Shown: positions 1 to 5,599, counted from the stretch's first letter. The stretch is 5,827 bases of DNA from Clostridia bacterium (GCA_900769475.1 CAAGGQ010000076.1:1-5827); one strand, 5' to 3'. Notes: generated from the letters alone by a model not told the origin. Numbers and translations: made by a program.

Positions 1-70
1 CTTCCCATACTATGACATTTTTCTCGCTCCCAATATGGTAAAATAGGAAAAAAAGAAGGGAAGTGAAGCA

Positions 71-421
71 ATGATTCGAAATGGAGGACAAGTTATTTAT
101 GAAACCAAGGGCGACACGCTGGTGGTGCGCGTGGGTGGGGAGATCGACCATCACAGCGCCGTGGCGGTGCGGGCCGGCATCGACGAGCAGGTGACCGCCT
201 CGCGTCCCGGACGGGTCCTTCTGGAGCTCTCCCGGGTGGATTTTATGGATAGCTCGGGCCTTGGGCTGATCATGGGGCGCTACGCCATGGTCACCAAATA
301 CGGGGGTAAGTTCGCCGTTCTGGATCCCAGTCCCGCCGTGCTCAAGATCCTTCGTCTGGCCGGCATGGAGCGCATGATCACGATTCTGAAAACCAAAGAG
401 AAAAAAGAAAGGAAAGAATGA
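71..421 (+). CDS. spoIIAA: Anti-sigma F factor antagonist SpoIIAA
   Basis: This is a cytoplasmic STAS-domain protein of 116 aa, the usual size for SpoIIAA. In the family, unphosphorylated SpoIIAA binds SpoIIAB and frees sigma F in the forespore. SpoIIAB inactivates it by phosphorylating a serine, and SpoIIE reverses this. The diagnostic stretch is FMDSSGLGLIMGRY at residues 58-71, so S61 is the expected phosphorylation site, matching S58 of the Bacillus subtilis protein. The GEIDHHSA segment near residues 23-30 also matches the family. The C-terminus is a lysine/glutamate-rich tail (KTKEKKERKE). The ATG at 71 follows a purine-rich leader with a modest ribosome site (AAGGGAAGTGA, about 56-66). 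The stop codon overlaps the spoIIAB start (ATGA, 418-421), so the two are probably translationally coupled. The sigma-H promoter expected for this operon is not recognisable in the 70 bases available and may lie outside the window. Confidence 0.96.
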   Translation: MIRNGGQVIYETKGDTLVVRVGGEIDHHSAVAVRAGIDEQVTASRPGRVLLELSRVDFMDSSGLGLIMGRYAMVTKYGGKFAVLDPSPAVLKILRLAGMERMITILKTKEKKERKE

Positions 422-876
422 AAATGAAAAACAGAGTGGATTTTAGCGCGGAGGTGATCAACGAGATGCAGCTCTCGTTGCCCTCCCTCTCGGTGAACGA
501 GGGGATGGCGCGAGCCGCGGTATCGGCCTTTTGCGCACAGCTCAATCCCACGGCCCTGGAGCTGGCCGACATCAAATGCGCCGTTTCGGAGGCGGTCACC
601 AACTGCATCGTGCACGCCTATCGGGAGAGCGTGGGGGAGATCCTTCTCTGCGTCAAGCTCTGCGAGGGGCGACTGATTCAGATCGAGGTACGGGACAAGG
701 GCTGCGGCATTGCCGATGTCAAGCAAGCGCGGGAGCCCCTCTTTACCACCGACGCCGAAAACGAGCGCAGCGGCATGGGCTTTACTGTAATGGAAAACTT
801 TTGCGATGAGCTCCGTGTGCGAAGCCGCCTTGGCAAGGGAACCACGGTCACCCTCCTCAAACGCCTACATAAGTAA
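418..876 (+). CDS. spoIIAB: Anti-sigma F factor / serine kinase SpoIIAB
   Basis: SpoIIAB is a GHKL-type ATP-binding protein that holds sigma F inactive and, with ATP, phosphorylates SpoIIAA. The 152 aa are close to the normal family length (about 146). The Bergerat fold is visible in order: N-box SEAVTNCIVHAY at 57-68 (E58, N62), the ATP-binding DKGCGIAD at 93-100, and the lid/G2 segment ERSGMGFTVMENF at 116-128. These match B. subtilis SpoIIAB almost word for word. The start at 418 overlaps the spoIIAA stop by 4 nt. An in-frame ATG at 424 is an alternative, because the only ribosome-site-like bases (AAAGGA, 408-413) sit 4 nt from the first ATG and 10 nt from the second. The difference is two residues. 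The stop codon lies inside a short palindrome (873-888) before sigF. The family assignment is secure. Confidence 0.97.
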   Translation: MKMKNRVDFSAEVINEMQLSLPSLSVNEGMARAAVSAFCAQLNPTALELADIKCAVSEAVTNCIVHAYRESVGEILLCVKLCEGRLIQIEVRDKGCGIADVKQAREPLFTTDAENERSGMGFTVMENFCDELRVRSRLGKGTTVTLLKRLHK

Positions 877-888
877 GCCTTGGCTTAC
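873..888 (+). repeat. Short perfect palindrome over the spoIIAB stop codon
   Basis: GTAAGCC and GGCTTAC form a perfect 7-base inverted repeat separated by TT. It contains the spoIIAB TAA stop (874-876) and ends 12 nt before the GAGG ribosome site of sigF. In RNA it could fold as a six-pair hairpin. No T-run follows, so it is not an intrinsic terminator. A role in tuning sigF translation or in mRNA processing is only inference. Confidence 0.6.
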
Positions 889-911
889 AAATTTCATGTT
901 GAGGTGAGCGT

Positions 912-1646
912 ATGGAACAAACGTCCATATATGAACGCAATTTGGCGCTGTTGGAGCGGGTGCAGGCAGGGGATAGCGAGGCCGAGGCGGCCCTGGTTGA
1001 GGAAAATCTGGGATTGGTTCGCAAAGTTGCCCGTCGTTTTTTGGATCGGGGAACCGAATACGAGGATCTGGTGCAGATCGGCACCATTGGAATCGTCAAG
1101 GCCATTCGTTCCTTTTCCATCGAGCGGGGCACGGCCTTTTCCACCTACGCGGTGCCGCTGATCGTTGGAGAGATCCGCAGGCACCTGCGGGATGACGGCC
1201 CTATTAAGGTCAGCCGTATCTACAAGCGGCAGGGCGTATCTCTGATGCATGAAAAAAATCGGATCCTGACCGAGGAAGGGCGTGAGCCGGGGATCGCAGA
1301 GTTAGCTACCCGATGCAATCTGACCGTGGAGGAGGCGGCCATTTCTCTCGATTCCATTTCCCCCGTGACCTCTCTCTCGGAGTTCGTCTATGGTGAGGAC
1401 ACCGTTACTTACGAGGGGATCCTTTCGGATGAAGAAAGTGAAACCGAAAGCGAGCGTATCTGCGATCGGGTGGCGCTTGCCCAATGCATCCACCGTCTGC
1501 CGCCCCTTTGGCGCAAGATCCTGCTGTTGCGCTACTATCGGAATATGACCCAACAGCAAACCGCCAACGCCCTGGGGCTGACCCAGGTCAAGATCTCCCG
1601 CGAGGAGAAGAAGATCCTGGCTGCTCTGCGACAAGAGCTTTCTTGA
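912..1646 (+). CDS. sigF: RNA polymerase sporulation sigma factor SigF (sigma F)
   Basis: Sigma F directs early forespore transcription after asymmetric division. The 244-aa product has the expected sigma-70 layout. Region 2 spans about 25-100, with ENLGLVRKVARRF (31-43), YEDLVQIGTIGIVKAI (50-65) and FSTYAVPLIVGEIRRHLRD (76-94). Region 3 follows around 100-160. Region 4 ends in a helix-turn-helix near 211-236 (MTQQQTANALGLTQVKISR). The FSTYAVPLIVGEIRR wording is typical of the sporulation/stress SigF-SigB-SigG group, and the position directly behind spoIIAA-spoIIAB settles it as SigF. The ATG at 912 has a good ribosome site (GAGGTGA, 901-907). The gap from spoIIAB is 35 nt, holding the palindrome at 873-888. 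After the stop a weak 5-pair hairpin followed by T-runs (1632-1660) may partly terminate the operon before the next gene's own promoter. Confidence 0.97.
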   Translation: MEQTSIYERNLALLERVQAGDSEAEAALVEENLGLVRKVARRFLDRGTEYEDLVQIGTIGIVKAIRSFSIERGTAFSTYAVPLIVGEIRRHLRDDGPIKVSRIYKRQGVSLMHEKNRILTEEGREPGIAELATRCNLTVEEAAISLDSISPVTSLSEFVYGEDTVTYEGILSDEESETESERICDRVALAQCIHRLPPLWRKILLLRYYRNMTQQQTANALGLTQVKISREEKKILAALRQELS

Positions 1647-1661
1647 TTTTTTCATTTTTTC

Positions 1662-1690
1662 TTGCATTTTTCGGGATTTTCTGCTATACT
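1662..1690 (+). promoter_or_regulatory. Sigma-A-type promoter of the SanA-like gene
   Basis: TTGCAT (1662-1667) and TATACT (1685-1690) are separated by 17 nt. The -35 matches the vegetative consensus at four of six bases and the -10 at five of six, at optimal spacing. It lies in the 71-77 nt gap between sigF and the SanA-like gene, so that gene is probably transcribed independently of sporulation. The predicted start of transcription is about 1697. Confidence 0.7.
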
Positions 1691-1710
1691 GTGAGAGAAG
1701 AACCAACGGC

Positions 1711-1716
1711 AGGAGG
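1711..1716 (+). promoter_or_regulatory. Ribosome binding site that decides a TTG start
   Basis: AGGAGG ends 1 nt before an ATG at 1718 but 7 nt before a TTG at 1724 in the same frame. The ATG is too close to be used efficiently from this site, whereas TTG has ideal spacing and opens a typical basic N-terminus (KKRRDRTAKKRA). TTG is therefore the preferred start codon. Confidence 0.7.
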
Positions 1717-1723
1717 GATGATT

Positions 1724-2494
1724 TTGAAAAAACGGCGTGATCGAACGGCAAAGAAAAGGGCGACGTCTGCCTCCCGCATTTGGAAAGGGCTTGGTGTCCC
1801 GGTGCGAGAGCTGAAGCAGGTCGTTTCTGCGGTCAAAAAATATCATCGCTTTTGGCGCGTGGTGCGCATCGCGACCTGCTGTGCCTTGATTGCCGGTGTT
1901 CTAATCGGTAGTATGGCGCTCTGCATCAGCGGTGCGGTCATTTCCTATAGTCAATCACGGATCCTTTCCGTGGAGGAACTGCAGGCCATGGAAGGGGAGG
2001 TTGCTTGCGTGCTGGTGCTGGGATGCAAGGTGTATCCTGACGGGCGATTGAGTAATCGCTTGGAGGAACGGGTAAGAACCGGCGCGGAGGTTTACCTTGC
2101 GGGAATCGGTGAACAGCTCCTCATGAGCGGCGATGCCCTCCAAGAGAGCTACAATGAGGTTACCTCCATGTGCGACTATGCCATAGCGCTCGGTGTGGCG
2201 GAGGACGCCGTGGAGAGCGATCCTTATGGCCTTTCCACTTACGAGAGCATTTATCGGATCCTGGAGGAATACCGTGGGGAGCGTGTGGTGATCGTGACCC
2301 AGGAATATCATTTATATCGCGCTCTTTACATTGCCGATAAGCTGGGTTTGGAGGCCTACGGCGTGGCCGCGCCTCACGTCAATGATTCTAAACGCTTGTG
2401 GCATGAGGGGCGTGAGATCCTGGCACGCTGGAAAGACGTGATCTATGCCCTCAAGCAGCCCGTGTCCACGGTCCCACCGGGAGAAACACCGTAA
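1724..2494 (+). CDS. SanA/YdcF-like membrane-anchored DUF218 protein
   Basis: The 256-aa product (from TTG 1724) has a very basic cytoplasmic N-terminus of about 46 residues, one hydrophobic membrane segment at about 47-73, and an outer DUF218 domain. Domain landmarks are VACVLVLGCKVYPDGRLS (93-110), NRLEERV (111-117), QLLMSGD (131-137), YNEVTSM (143-149), STYES (171-175), VTQEYHLYRAL (191-201) and the C-terminal W..GRE..A..K motif (226-237). This order matches SanA/ElyC/YdcF proteins. E. coli SanA affects envelope permeability to vancomycin, but the biochemical activity is poorly defined, so an envelope-related role is inference. An ATG at 1718 would add two residues; a longer upstream reading inside sigF is not credible. 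The gene has its own promoter and ends just before a strong terminator. Co-operation with sigF is not implied. Confidence 0.88.
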   Translation: MKKRRDRTAKKRATSASRIWKGLGVPVRELKQVVSAVKKYHRFWRVVRIATCCALIAGVLIGSMALCISGAVISYSQSRILSVEELQAMEGEVACVLVLGCKVYPDGRLSNRLEERVRTGAEVYLAGIGEQLLMSGDALQESYNEVTSMCDYAIALGVAEDAVESDPYGLSTYESIYRILEEYRGERVVIVTQEYHLYRALYIADKLGLEAYGVAAPHVNDSKRLWHEGREILARWKDVIYALKQPVSTVPPGETP

Positions 2495-2495
2495 C

Positions 2496-2533
2496 AAAAA
2501 GCACTTGTGACCTTGGCGTCACAAGTGCTTTTT
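2496..2533. terminator. Bidirectional intrinsic terminator between convergent genes
   Basis: A perfect 16-bp stem (2496-2511 with 2518-2533) encloses a 6-nt loop (CTTGGC). The stem begins with AAAAA and ends with TTTTT, so it gives a T-tract on either strand. It starts 1 nt after the SanA-like stop and lies 5 nt beyond the HAD stop on the other strand. It therefore serves both convergent units. Confidence 0.93.
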
Positions 2534-2538
2534 ATTTG

Positions 2539-3369
2539 TTAGAGTACGATCTTTCCCTCGTCCAGATCCCGAATGATCCGTGCAATGGCGTGTTCTTCAT
2601 TGCTAACGGTAACGCGATCGGCGGCCTTTTTGGCGTTCTCGGTGGCATTGGCAACGGCAATGCCCAGATCGGCATCGCGGAGCATGCCAATGTCATTGTC
2701 AAAGTCGCCAACGGCAATGGTTTTCATGGGGGAATCACTCAAATAGGCGGTGAGCTTGGGCAGGATTCGTCCCTTGTGGCTCCCACGGGGAAGGATCTCA
2801 TAGAGTTTGCGCTCCGAATGAATGAAGGAAAAGTCCGATGCGTTAGGATGGTGATGCAGATGCTCTGCCAGGGCAGAGATCCGTGCGGGATCCTCGTGTC
2901 CAAACACGATCTTTGCTATGGGTTCGGTAATTTGCCGATAGGAGCAAACCAGATTGGGCATACCGGTGACCTTTCGGAAATGCGCCATAGCGCTGTTTTC
3001 CTTGCAAAAATAGACCTTTTCGAAGGTGTTGATCTGAATTCCCATATCGTCCATGGCAAGATCCACGGATTCCACCAGATCCAGCGCGCGAGGATCGACG
3101 GCTTCCTTCCAAACGTAGCGCTCCGTAACGTAGTCATAGACTCCGCCGCCGTTGATGCATCCAATGGGAGCGTTAGGGCGCACGGCCTCGTAGATATGCC
3201 TTGCAAAAAAAGGCATTCGGCCGGTTACAAAGGTAAAATAGCCACCGTTGTTTTGAAAGTACGCAATGGCCTCTTGATTTTCTACCGAGATACTGCCATC
3301 TTTTCGCAGCAGTGTTCCATCCAGATCGGTGCAAAGAAGAATGTTGTCAAATTGGTTTGTTCCGTTCAT
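2539..3369 (-). CDS. Cof-type HAD-superfamily hydrolase (sugar/nucleotide phosphatase-like)
   Basis: This is a 276-aa HAD phosphatase of the Cof/YbjI-YidA type (class IIB cap). All four HAD motifs are present: DLDGT at 15-19 (nucleophile D15, acid D17), T49 in VTGR (48-51), K199 in SHKG (197-200), and GDFDND at 221-226. The segment between motifs II and III, about 80-190, is the substrate-specificity cap. Members dephosphorylate small phosphorylated metabolites such as sugar phosphates or cofactors; the substrate cannot be predicted here. The ATG at 3369 has an AGGAG site (3375-3379) 5 nt upstream. The TAG stop of the upstream CHR gene forms the first bases of TAGGAG, so the two genes are tightly linked (8-nt gap). 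It is the last gene of the operon. A link to chromate or anion transport is not evident from the enzyme itself. Confidence 0.93.
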   Translation of the reverse strand: MNGTNQFDNILLCTDLDGTLLRKDGSISVENQEAIAYFQNNGGYFTFVTGRMPFFARHIYEAVRPNAPIGCINGGGVYDYVTERYVWKEAVDPRALDLVESVDLAMDDMGIQINTFEKVYFCKENSAMAHFRKVTGMPNLVCSYRQITEPIAKIVFGHEDPARISALAEHLHHHPNASDFSFIHSERKLYEILPRGSHKGRILPKLTAYLSDSPMKTIAVGDFDNDIGMLRDADLGIAVANATENAKKAADRVTVSNEEHAIARIIRDLDEGKIVL

Positions 3370-3377
3370 AAAAACTC

Positions 3378-3950
3378 CTAAATCGAATAAAATATCATCC
3401 CCAGCCCGGCCGAGAGGAGGATCATCAAAATGGGGGAGGGCTTTTTCTTTCGAATCTTTTGGTAAAGGATCGAAAGAACGAGCAGGATCCCAAGAATGAG
3501 CAGGCCTTTTTCATCCACCGCAAGGCCGTTGTCAAGGGTGGTGATTCCTAACAGGGTACTCATGAGCAGAGTGATGGCGGTGGAAAGAATGAGCGCCACC
3601 ACGCAAGGGCGTACTCCGCGCAGAAAGGCTCGGACGCCTTGATATTTTAAGAAATTTCGAATCAGCGAAACGATGAGAAGAATGATGAGGAAGGAGGGAA
3701 GCACCACGCCCAGAGTTGCTACCAGGGAGCCGAGGATCCCTCCCTGTGTTGCGCCAACGAATGTTGCCATATTGACGGCAATGGGGCCGGGAGTGGATTC
3801 CGATACGGCAATCATGTTGAGTAGCTCCTCCTCGGTCAGCCATCCAAAGGCGAGAACCTTTTCCCGGATGAGGGAGATCATGGCGTATCCGCCTCCGAAG
3901 GTAAACAGGCCGATCTCAAAGAAGGTTAGAAACAGGGTCAGATAGATCAT
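3378..3950 (-). CDS. Chromate transporter (CHR family), half-size subunit 2
   Basis: This is a short-chain CHR-family membrane protein of 190 aa. It carries the family signatures near its N-terminus, FTFGGGYAMI (16-25) and ESTPGPIAVNMATFVGA (51-67). Hydrophobic segments lie around 75-98, 113-135, 149-164 and 172-188. CHR proteins act in chromate efflux or anion transport in the inner membrane. Single-domain members are usually encoded as adjacent pairs that work together, and this one follows its partner with an ATGA overlap (3947-3950). A longer in-frame reading to 4172 exists but runs through the partner gene. The ATG at 3950 is favoured by AGGAGG (3958-3963) at 7-nt spacing and by alignment with the partner's start. 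The natural substrate is unknown: many gut clostridia carry such pairs, and chromate is only the family name. The stop is shared with the ribosome site of the HAD gene. Confidence 0.92.
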   Translation of the reverse strand: MIYLTLFLTFFEIGLFTFGGGYAMISLIREKVLAFGWLTEEELLNMIAVSESTPGPIAVNMATFVGATQGGILGSLVATLGVVLPSFLIILLIVSLIRNFLKYQGVRAFLRGVRPCVVALILSTAITLLMSTLLGITTLDNGLAVDEKGLLILGILLVLSILYQKIRKKKPSPILMILLSAGLGMIFYSI

Positions 3951-4522
3951 TGCGCGTCCTCCTTCTTCTTGCGTATCTGATTTAGAAGATGCGCAAAGAC
4001 CCCGGCGCATCCGCAGATCAGAATGTAAAAGACCGTGGAAAATTGAACGGCAAACAAGGAGCCGAGGAGCATACAAAGCACCACCAGGCAAACAACGGTA
4101 ATCGAAAACGCCGTTTTTTTCATTTGTCGCAGCATTTTCAGCCCTGCCGAAAAGATGAGATAGATCACACAAACCTGGATCCCGCGGAAGGCGTATTCCA
4201 CGAGGGGGAATTTCAGGAACGCGTCAAAGAACAGGGAGATCGTGTAGATAATGATGAAGGAGGGAATACAAATGGCTACTGTGGCCACTAGGGAGCCCCC
4301 AAACCCCAGGTGCTTGTAGCCAATATAGGTTGCCGCATTGATGGCGATGGGGCCGGGAGTGGATTCCGCAATGGCTACCATGTCCAGGAATTCGTCCTTA
4401 TCCAGGTAACTCTTCTTTTCCACAAACTCGTTCTCCAAAAGGGCGATCATAGCGTAGCCACCGCCAAAGGTGAACAGACCGATCTTAAGCATGGTCCAAA
4501 AGAGGGTGAGATATTGTTTCAT
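3947..4522 (-). CDS. Chromate transporter (CHR family), half-size subunit 1
   Basis: This 191-aa inner-membrane protein is the first of the CHR pair. Signatures are FTFGGGYAMI (17-26) and ESTPGPIAINAATYIGY (53-69), nearly the same words at the same positions as in subunit 2, so the two are diverged copies. Hydrophobic stretches lie near 75-98, 112-128, 139-160 and 162-181. The C-terminus is basic and cytoplasmic-looking (QIRKKKEDAQ). The ATG at 4522 overlaps the stop of a short upstream reading frame (ATGA, 4519-4522). Possible ribosome sites are AAAGGA close to the ATG and CCGGAG further away. Either may be helped by coupling to the upstream frame. The gene belongs to the operon that begins at the promoter at 4780-4808. 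Function as an efflux or anion transporter is inferred from the family. Confidence 0.93.
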   Translation of the reverse strand: MKQYLTLFWTMLKIGLFTFGGGYAMIALLENEFVEKKSYLDKDEFLDMVAIAESTPGPIAINAATYIGYKHLGFGGSLVATVAICIPSFIIIYTISLFFDAFLKFPLVEYAFRGIQVCVIYLIFSAGLKMLRQMKKTAFSITVVCLVVLCMLLGSLFAVQFSTVFYILICGCAGVFAHLLNQIRKKKEDAQ

Positions 4523-4715
4523 AGTCCTTTTGCTCCGGAATAAAATTTTTGTTTCATATACGCGATCTGTTGGGCAACGGCGGGGTGGGGGGAGGAGCGC
4601 TCCACAATGTCTAAGCCGTGCATCGTTCCTAGGGGGACTTCGCCACCCCGGCGTTGCGTATGGGCGACGCCAGGCGCGAGAAGGGAAAGCTTTCCTTGCG
4701 GATCGGAAATTTCAT
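4519..4715 (-). CDS. Small hypothetical protein (about 65 aa), apparently frameshifted
   Basis: I do not recognise this product. Two short frames abut. The first starts at ATG 4715, with an AGGA site about 7-8 nt upstream, and encodes 28 aa (MKFPIRKESFPFSR...). It ends at TAG 4631-4629. The second runs on in the next frame, from ATG 4623 if taken alone, as 34 aa ending SGAKGL, and its stop overlaps the CHR start. Both frames have GC-rich third positions like the core genes, each only in its own part. One extra C in the five-C run just before the TAG (4632-4636) would join them into a single 65-aa protein. A -1 slip at TCC-CCC-TAG would do the same while keeping codon pairing. So this is a broken gene, a programmed frameshift, a sequencing error, or two coupled leader peptides. 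A single 78-aa frame from GTG 4755 is also open, but it lacks a ribosome site and has poorer codon use upstream. Confidence 0.4.
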
Positions 4716-4733
4716 ACGATTTCCTGCCTGTTC

Positions 4734-4768
4734 TTCGTTTTTGCAACGAATTCACGGAATCAACCGTG
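4734..4768 (-). other. Two small hairpins at the 5' end of the CHR-operon leader
   Basis: Just after the predicted transcription start (about 4773) the leader can form CACGG/CCGTG (4753-4757 with 4764-4768, 6-nt loop). It can then form TTCGTT/AACGAA (4734-4739 with 4745-4750, 5-nt loop). They could stabilise the mRNA or be part of a regulatory leader. I recognise no known riboswitch class in this 58-nt stretch. Confidence 0.4.
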
Positions 4769-4779
4769 CTTCTGTTGCT

Positions 4780-4808
4780 ATTATATCATAAAATGGCCGG
4801 TATGTCAA
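4780..4808 (-). promoter_or_regulatory. Perfect-consensus sigma-A promoter of the CHR-HAD operon
   Basis: On the minus strand TTGACA (4808-4803) and TATAAT (4785-4780) are both exact matches to the vegetative consensus, with exactly 17 nt between them. Transcription should start near 4773 and run through the small ORF, both CHR genes and the HAD gene to the terminator at 2496-2533. So perfect a promoter suggests high basal expression unless a repressor acts. No clear operator palindrome overlaps it. The hairpin array begins 2 nt upstream of the -35. Confidence 0.88.
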
Positions 4809-4810
4809 TC

Positions 4811-4980
4811 AATGATGTATCGCCTACGGCAATATGATGCATTTGCTTCGCAAATATGATGTTGCTCGTTTCACTCGCAATGATACGATGTTTGCCATAA
4901 TGTGCCGTTAGGCACACATCATTAGGTGTAGCCATCATCATTGGCGGAGCCAACATCATTTGCCGCAGGCAAACATCATT
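4811..4980. repeat. Array of seven mini-hairpins separated by ATGATG/CATCAT words
   Basis: This intergenic stretch contains no gene. Seven small stem-loops follow each other: 4818-4834, 4841-4855, 4862-4880, 4901-4916, 4925-4933, 4941-4953 and 4959-4973. Four are perfect (ATTTGC-TTC-GCAAAT, TGTGCC-GTTA-GGCACA, TTGGC-GGA-GCCAA, TTTGCC-GCA-GGCAAA). Loops are mostly 3 nt. The left half is punctuated by ATGATG (4812, 4834, 4856, with a variant ACGATG at 4885), the right half by CATCATT (4917, 4936, 4954, 4974), so orientation flips near 4891-4900. Stem sequences differ but pairing is kept. The period is 18-23 nt, with one longer step. It resembles a REP/MITE-like intergenic repeat rather than CRISPR. 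It lies between the metallopeptidase terminator and the CHR promoter. Confidence 0.85.
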
Positions 4981-4981
4981 C

Positions 4982-5023
4982 AAAAAACGCACCTTTGTCT
5001 TGGTAGACAAAAGTGCGTTTTTT
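4982..5023. terminator. Strong bidirectional intrinsic terminator
   Basis: A 19-bp stem (4982-5000 with 5005-5023) has a single internal mismatch (C4992 against A5013) and a 4-nt loop (TGGT). It starts with AAAAAA and ends with TTTTTT, so it can act in both directions. On the minus strand it lies 32 nt past the metallopeptidase stop and is that gene's terminator. On the plus strand it would stop any transcript coming out of the hairpin array. Confidence 0.9.
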
Positions 5024-5055
5024 GTTGGCTAACGACTGTAATTTTGATACAAAAT

Positions 5056-5559
5056 TTATTGTCCGTGGCAACCATTACATGAACTGTCTGGTTCTTTACA
5101 ATAGTAACTACAATAATCTTCCAAAACGCGATTCGCATATTTTGACGCCTGAACTTCGAGTGAACGGTCACTTTTTTCGTTATCGTCTAAAAAGTACCAC
5201 TGAAAATAATGCGTTAGCTCGTGCGAGAGCGAATGATAAACGGAGAACAAATCCATGTTTGTAGGTATGTAGATCTGCGGATAAATGCGTCCTCCGCTTT
5301 CCTCGTTTGAGTAAAAGATACCGTAGCAATATCCTCCTTTGGAGGAATGAAACTTTTCTTGATTGCAAAAATAAACGTTGCATCTTATCGGGAAGAAAAA
5401 CTCTTTCCTTAAATAGCGAACAAATCTGCAAATGTTTTTCTTTGTGTCGCAATCAATAGCAGATGCAAAATGAAGCGAAAGGTTGGACTTAGGGGAAGAA
5501 TCACGATAAAACTGTATGTTTTCTTCTGTGTTCGTTATCCACAAAAATTGTTTTGCCAT
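5056..5559 (-). CDS. Predicted HExxH zinc metallopeptidase, family unassigned
   Basis: The 167-aa product carries a clear zinc-protease motif, SLSHELTHYFQWYF (110-123). H113 and H117 would be zinc ligands and E114 the catalytic base. A glutamate 18 residues after the motif, in LEVQASKYANRVL (E135), is a good third-ligand candidate, as in gluzincin-type or ImmA/IrrE-like enzymes. No signal peptide or membrane segment is visible, so it is probably cytoplasmic. The C-terminal tail holds four cysteines and a histidine (C150, C154, C161, C164, H165), which could bind a second metal. I cannot assign a named family; an ImmA-like antirepressor protease lacking its usual HTH partner is one possibility, unproven. 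The ATG at 5559 has GGGAGG (5567-5572) at 7-nt spacing. Codons are visibly more AT-rich than in the sporulation and CHR genes, hinting at horizontal origin. The gene is monocistronic, between its own promoter and the terminator at 4982-5023. Confidence 0.72.
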   Translation of the reverse strand: MAKQFLWITNTEENIQFYRDSSPKSNLSLHFASAIDCDTKKNICRFVRYLRKEFFFPIRCNVYFCNQEKFHSSKGGYCYGIFYSNEESGGRIYPQIYIPTNMDLFSVYHSLSHELTHYFQWYFLDDNEKSDRSLEVQASKYANRVLEDYCSYYCKEPDSSCNGCHGQ

Positions 5560-5599
5560 AAAGTATCCTCCCTTCGTCGTAACTGATTATTACTATGTT

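Noticed and set aside
12..44. Sigma-A or sigma-H promoter before spoIIAA
   Set aside because: ATGACA (12-17) with TATGGT (34-39) is weak, TAAAAT (39-44) lies 21 nt from the same -35, and no sigma-H GAAT element is found at the right spacing. None is convincing.
1632..1660. Intrinsic terminator after sigF
   Set aside because: CAAGA-GCTT-TCTTG is followed by T-runs, but the stem has only five pairs with two G-C, too weak to call as a feature. It overlaps the sigF stop.
2536..3381. Plus-strand open frame of 281 codons opposite the HAD gene
   Set aside because: It is slightly longer than the HAD gene but has no recognisable family, while the minus strand carries all four HAD motifs, a good ribosome site and operon context. 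It is an antisense shadow.
3951..4172. Longer start for CHR subunit 2
   Set aside because: The extra 74 residues read through subunit 1 in another frame. The ATGA overlap, AGGAGG spacing and alignment with subunit 1 place the start at 3950.
4519..4623. VanW-domain remnant (GLDIVER resembles a VanW motif)
   Set aside because: Only about seven residues agree and the surrounding VanW signature residues are absent, so the likeness is probably chance.
4523..4773. Riboswitch in the CHR-operon leader
   Set aside because: Several hairpins can be drawn, but no known aptamer consensus or terminator switch is recognisable, and most of the leader shows coding-like codon bias.
4811..4980. CRISPR array
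   Set aside because: Repeats are only 6-8 nt, invert midway, and the intervals are hairpins rather than unique spacers. No cas genes are present.
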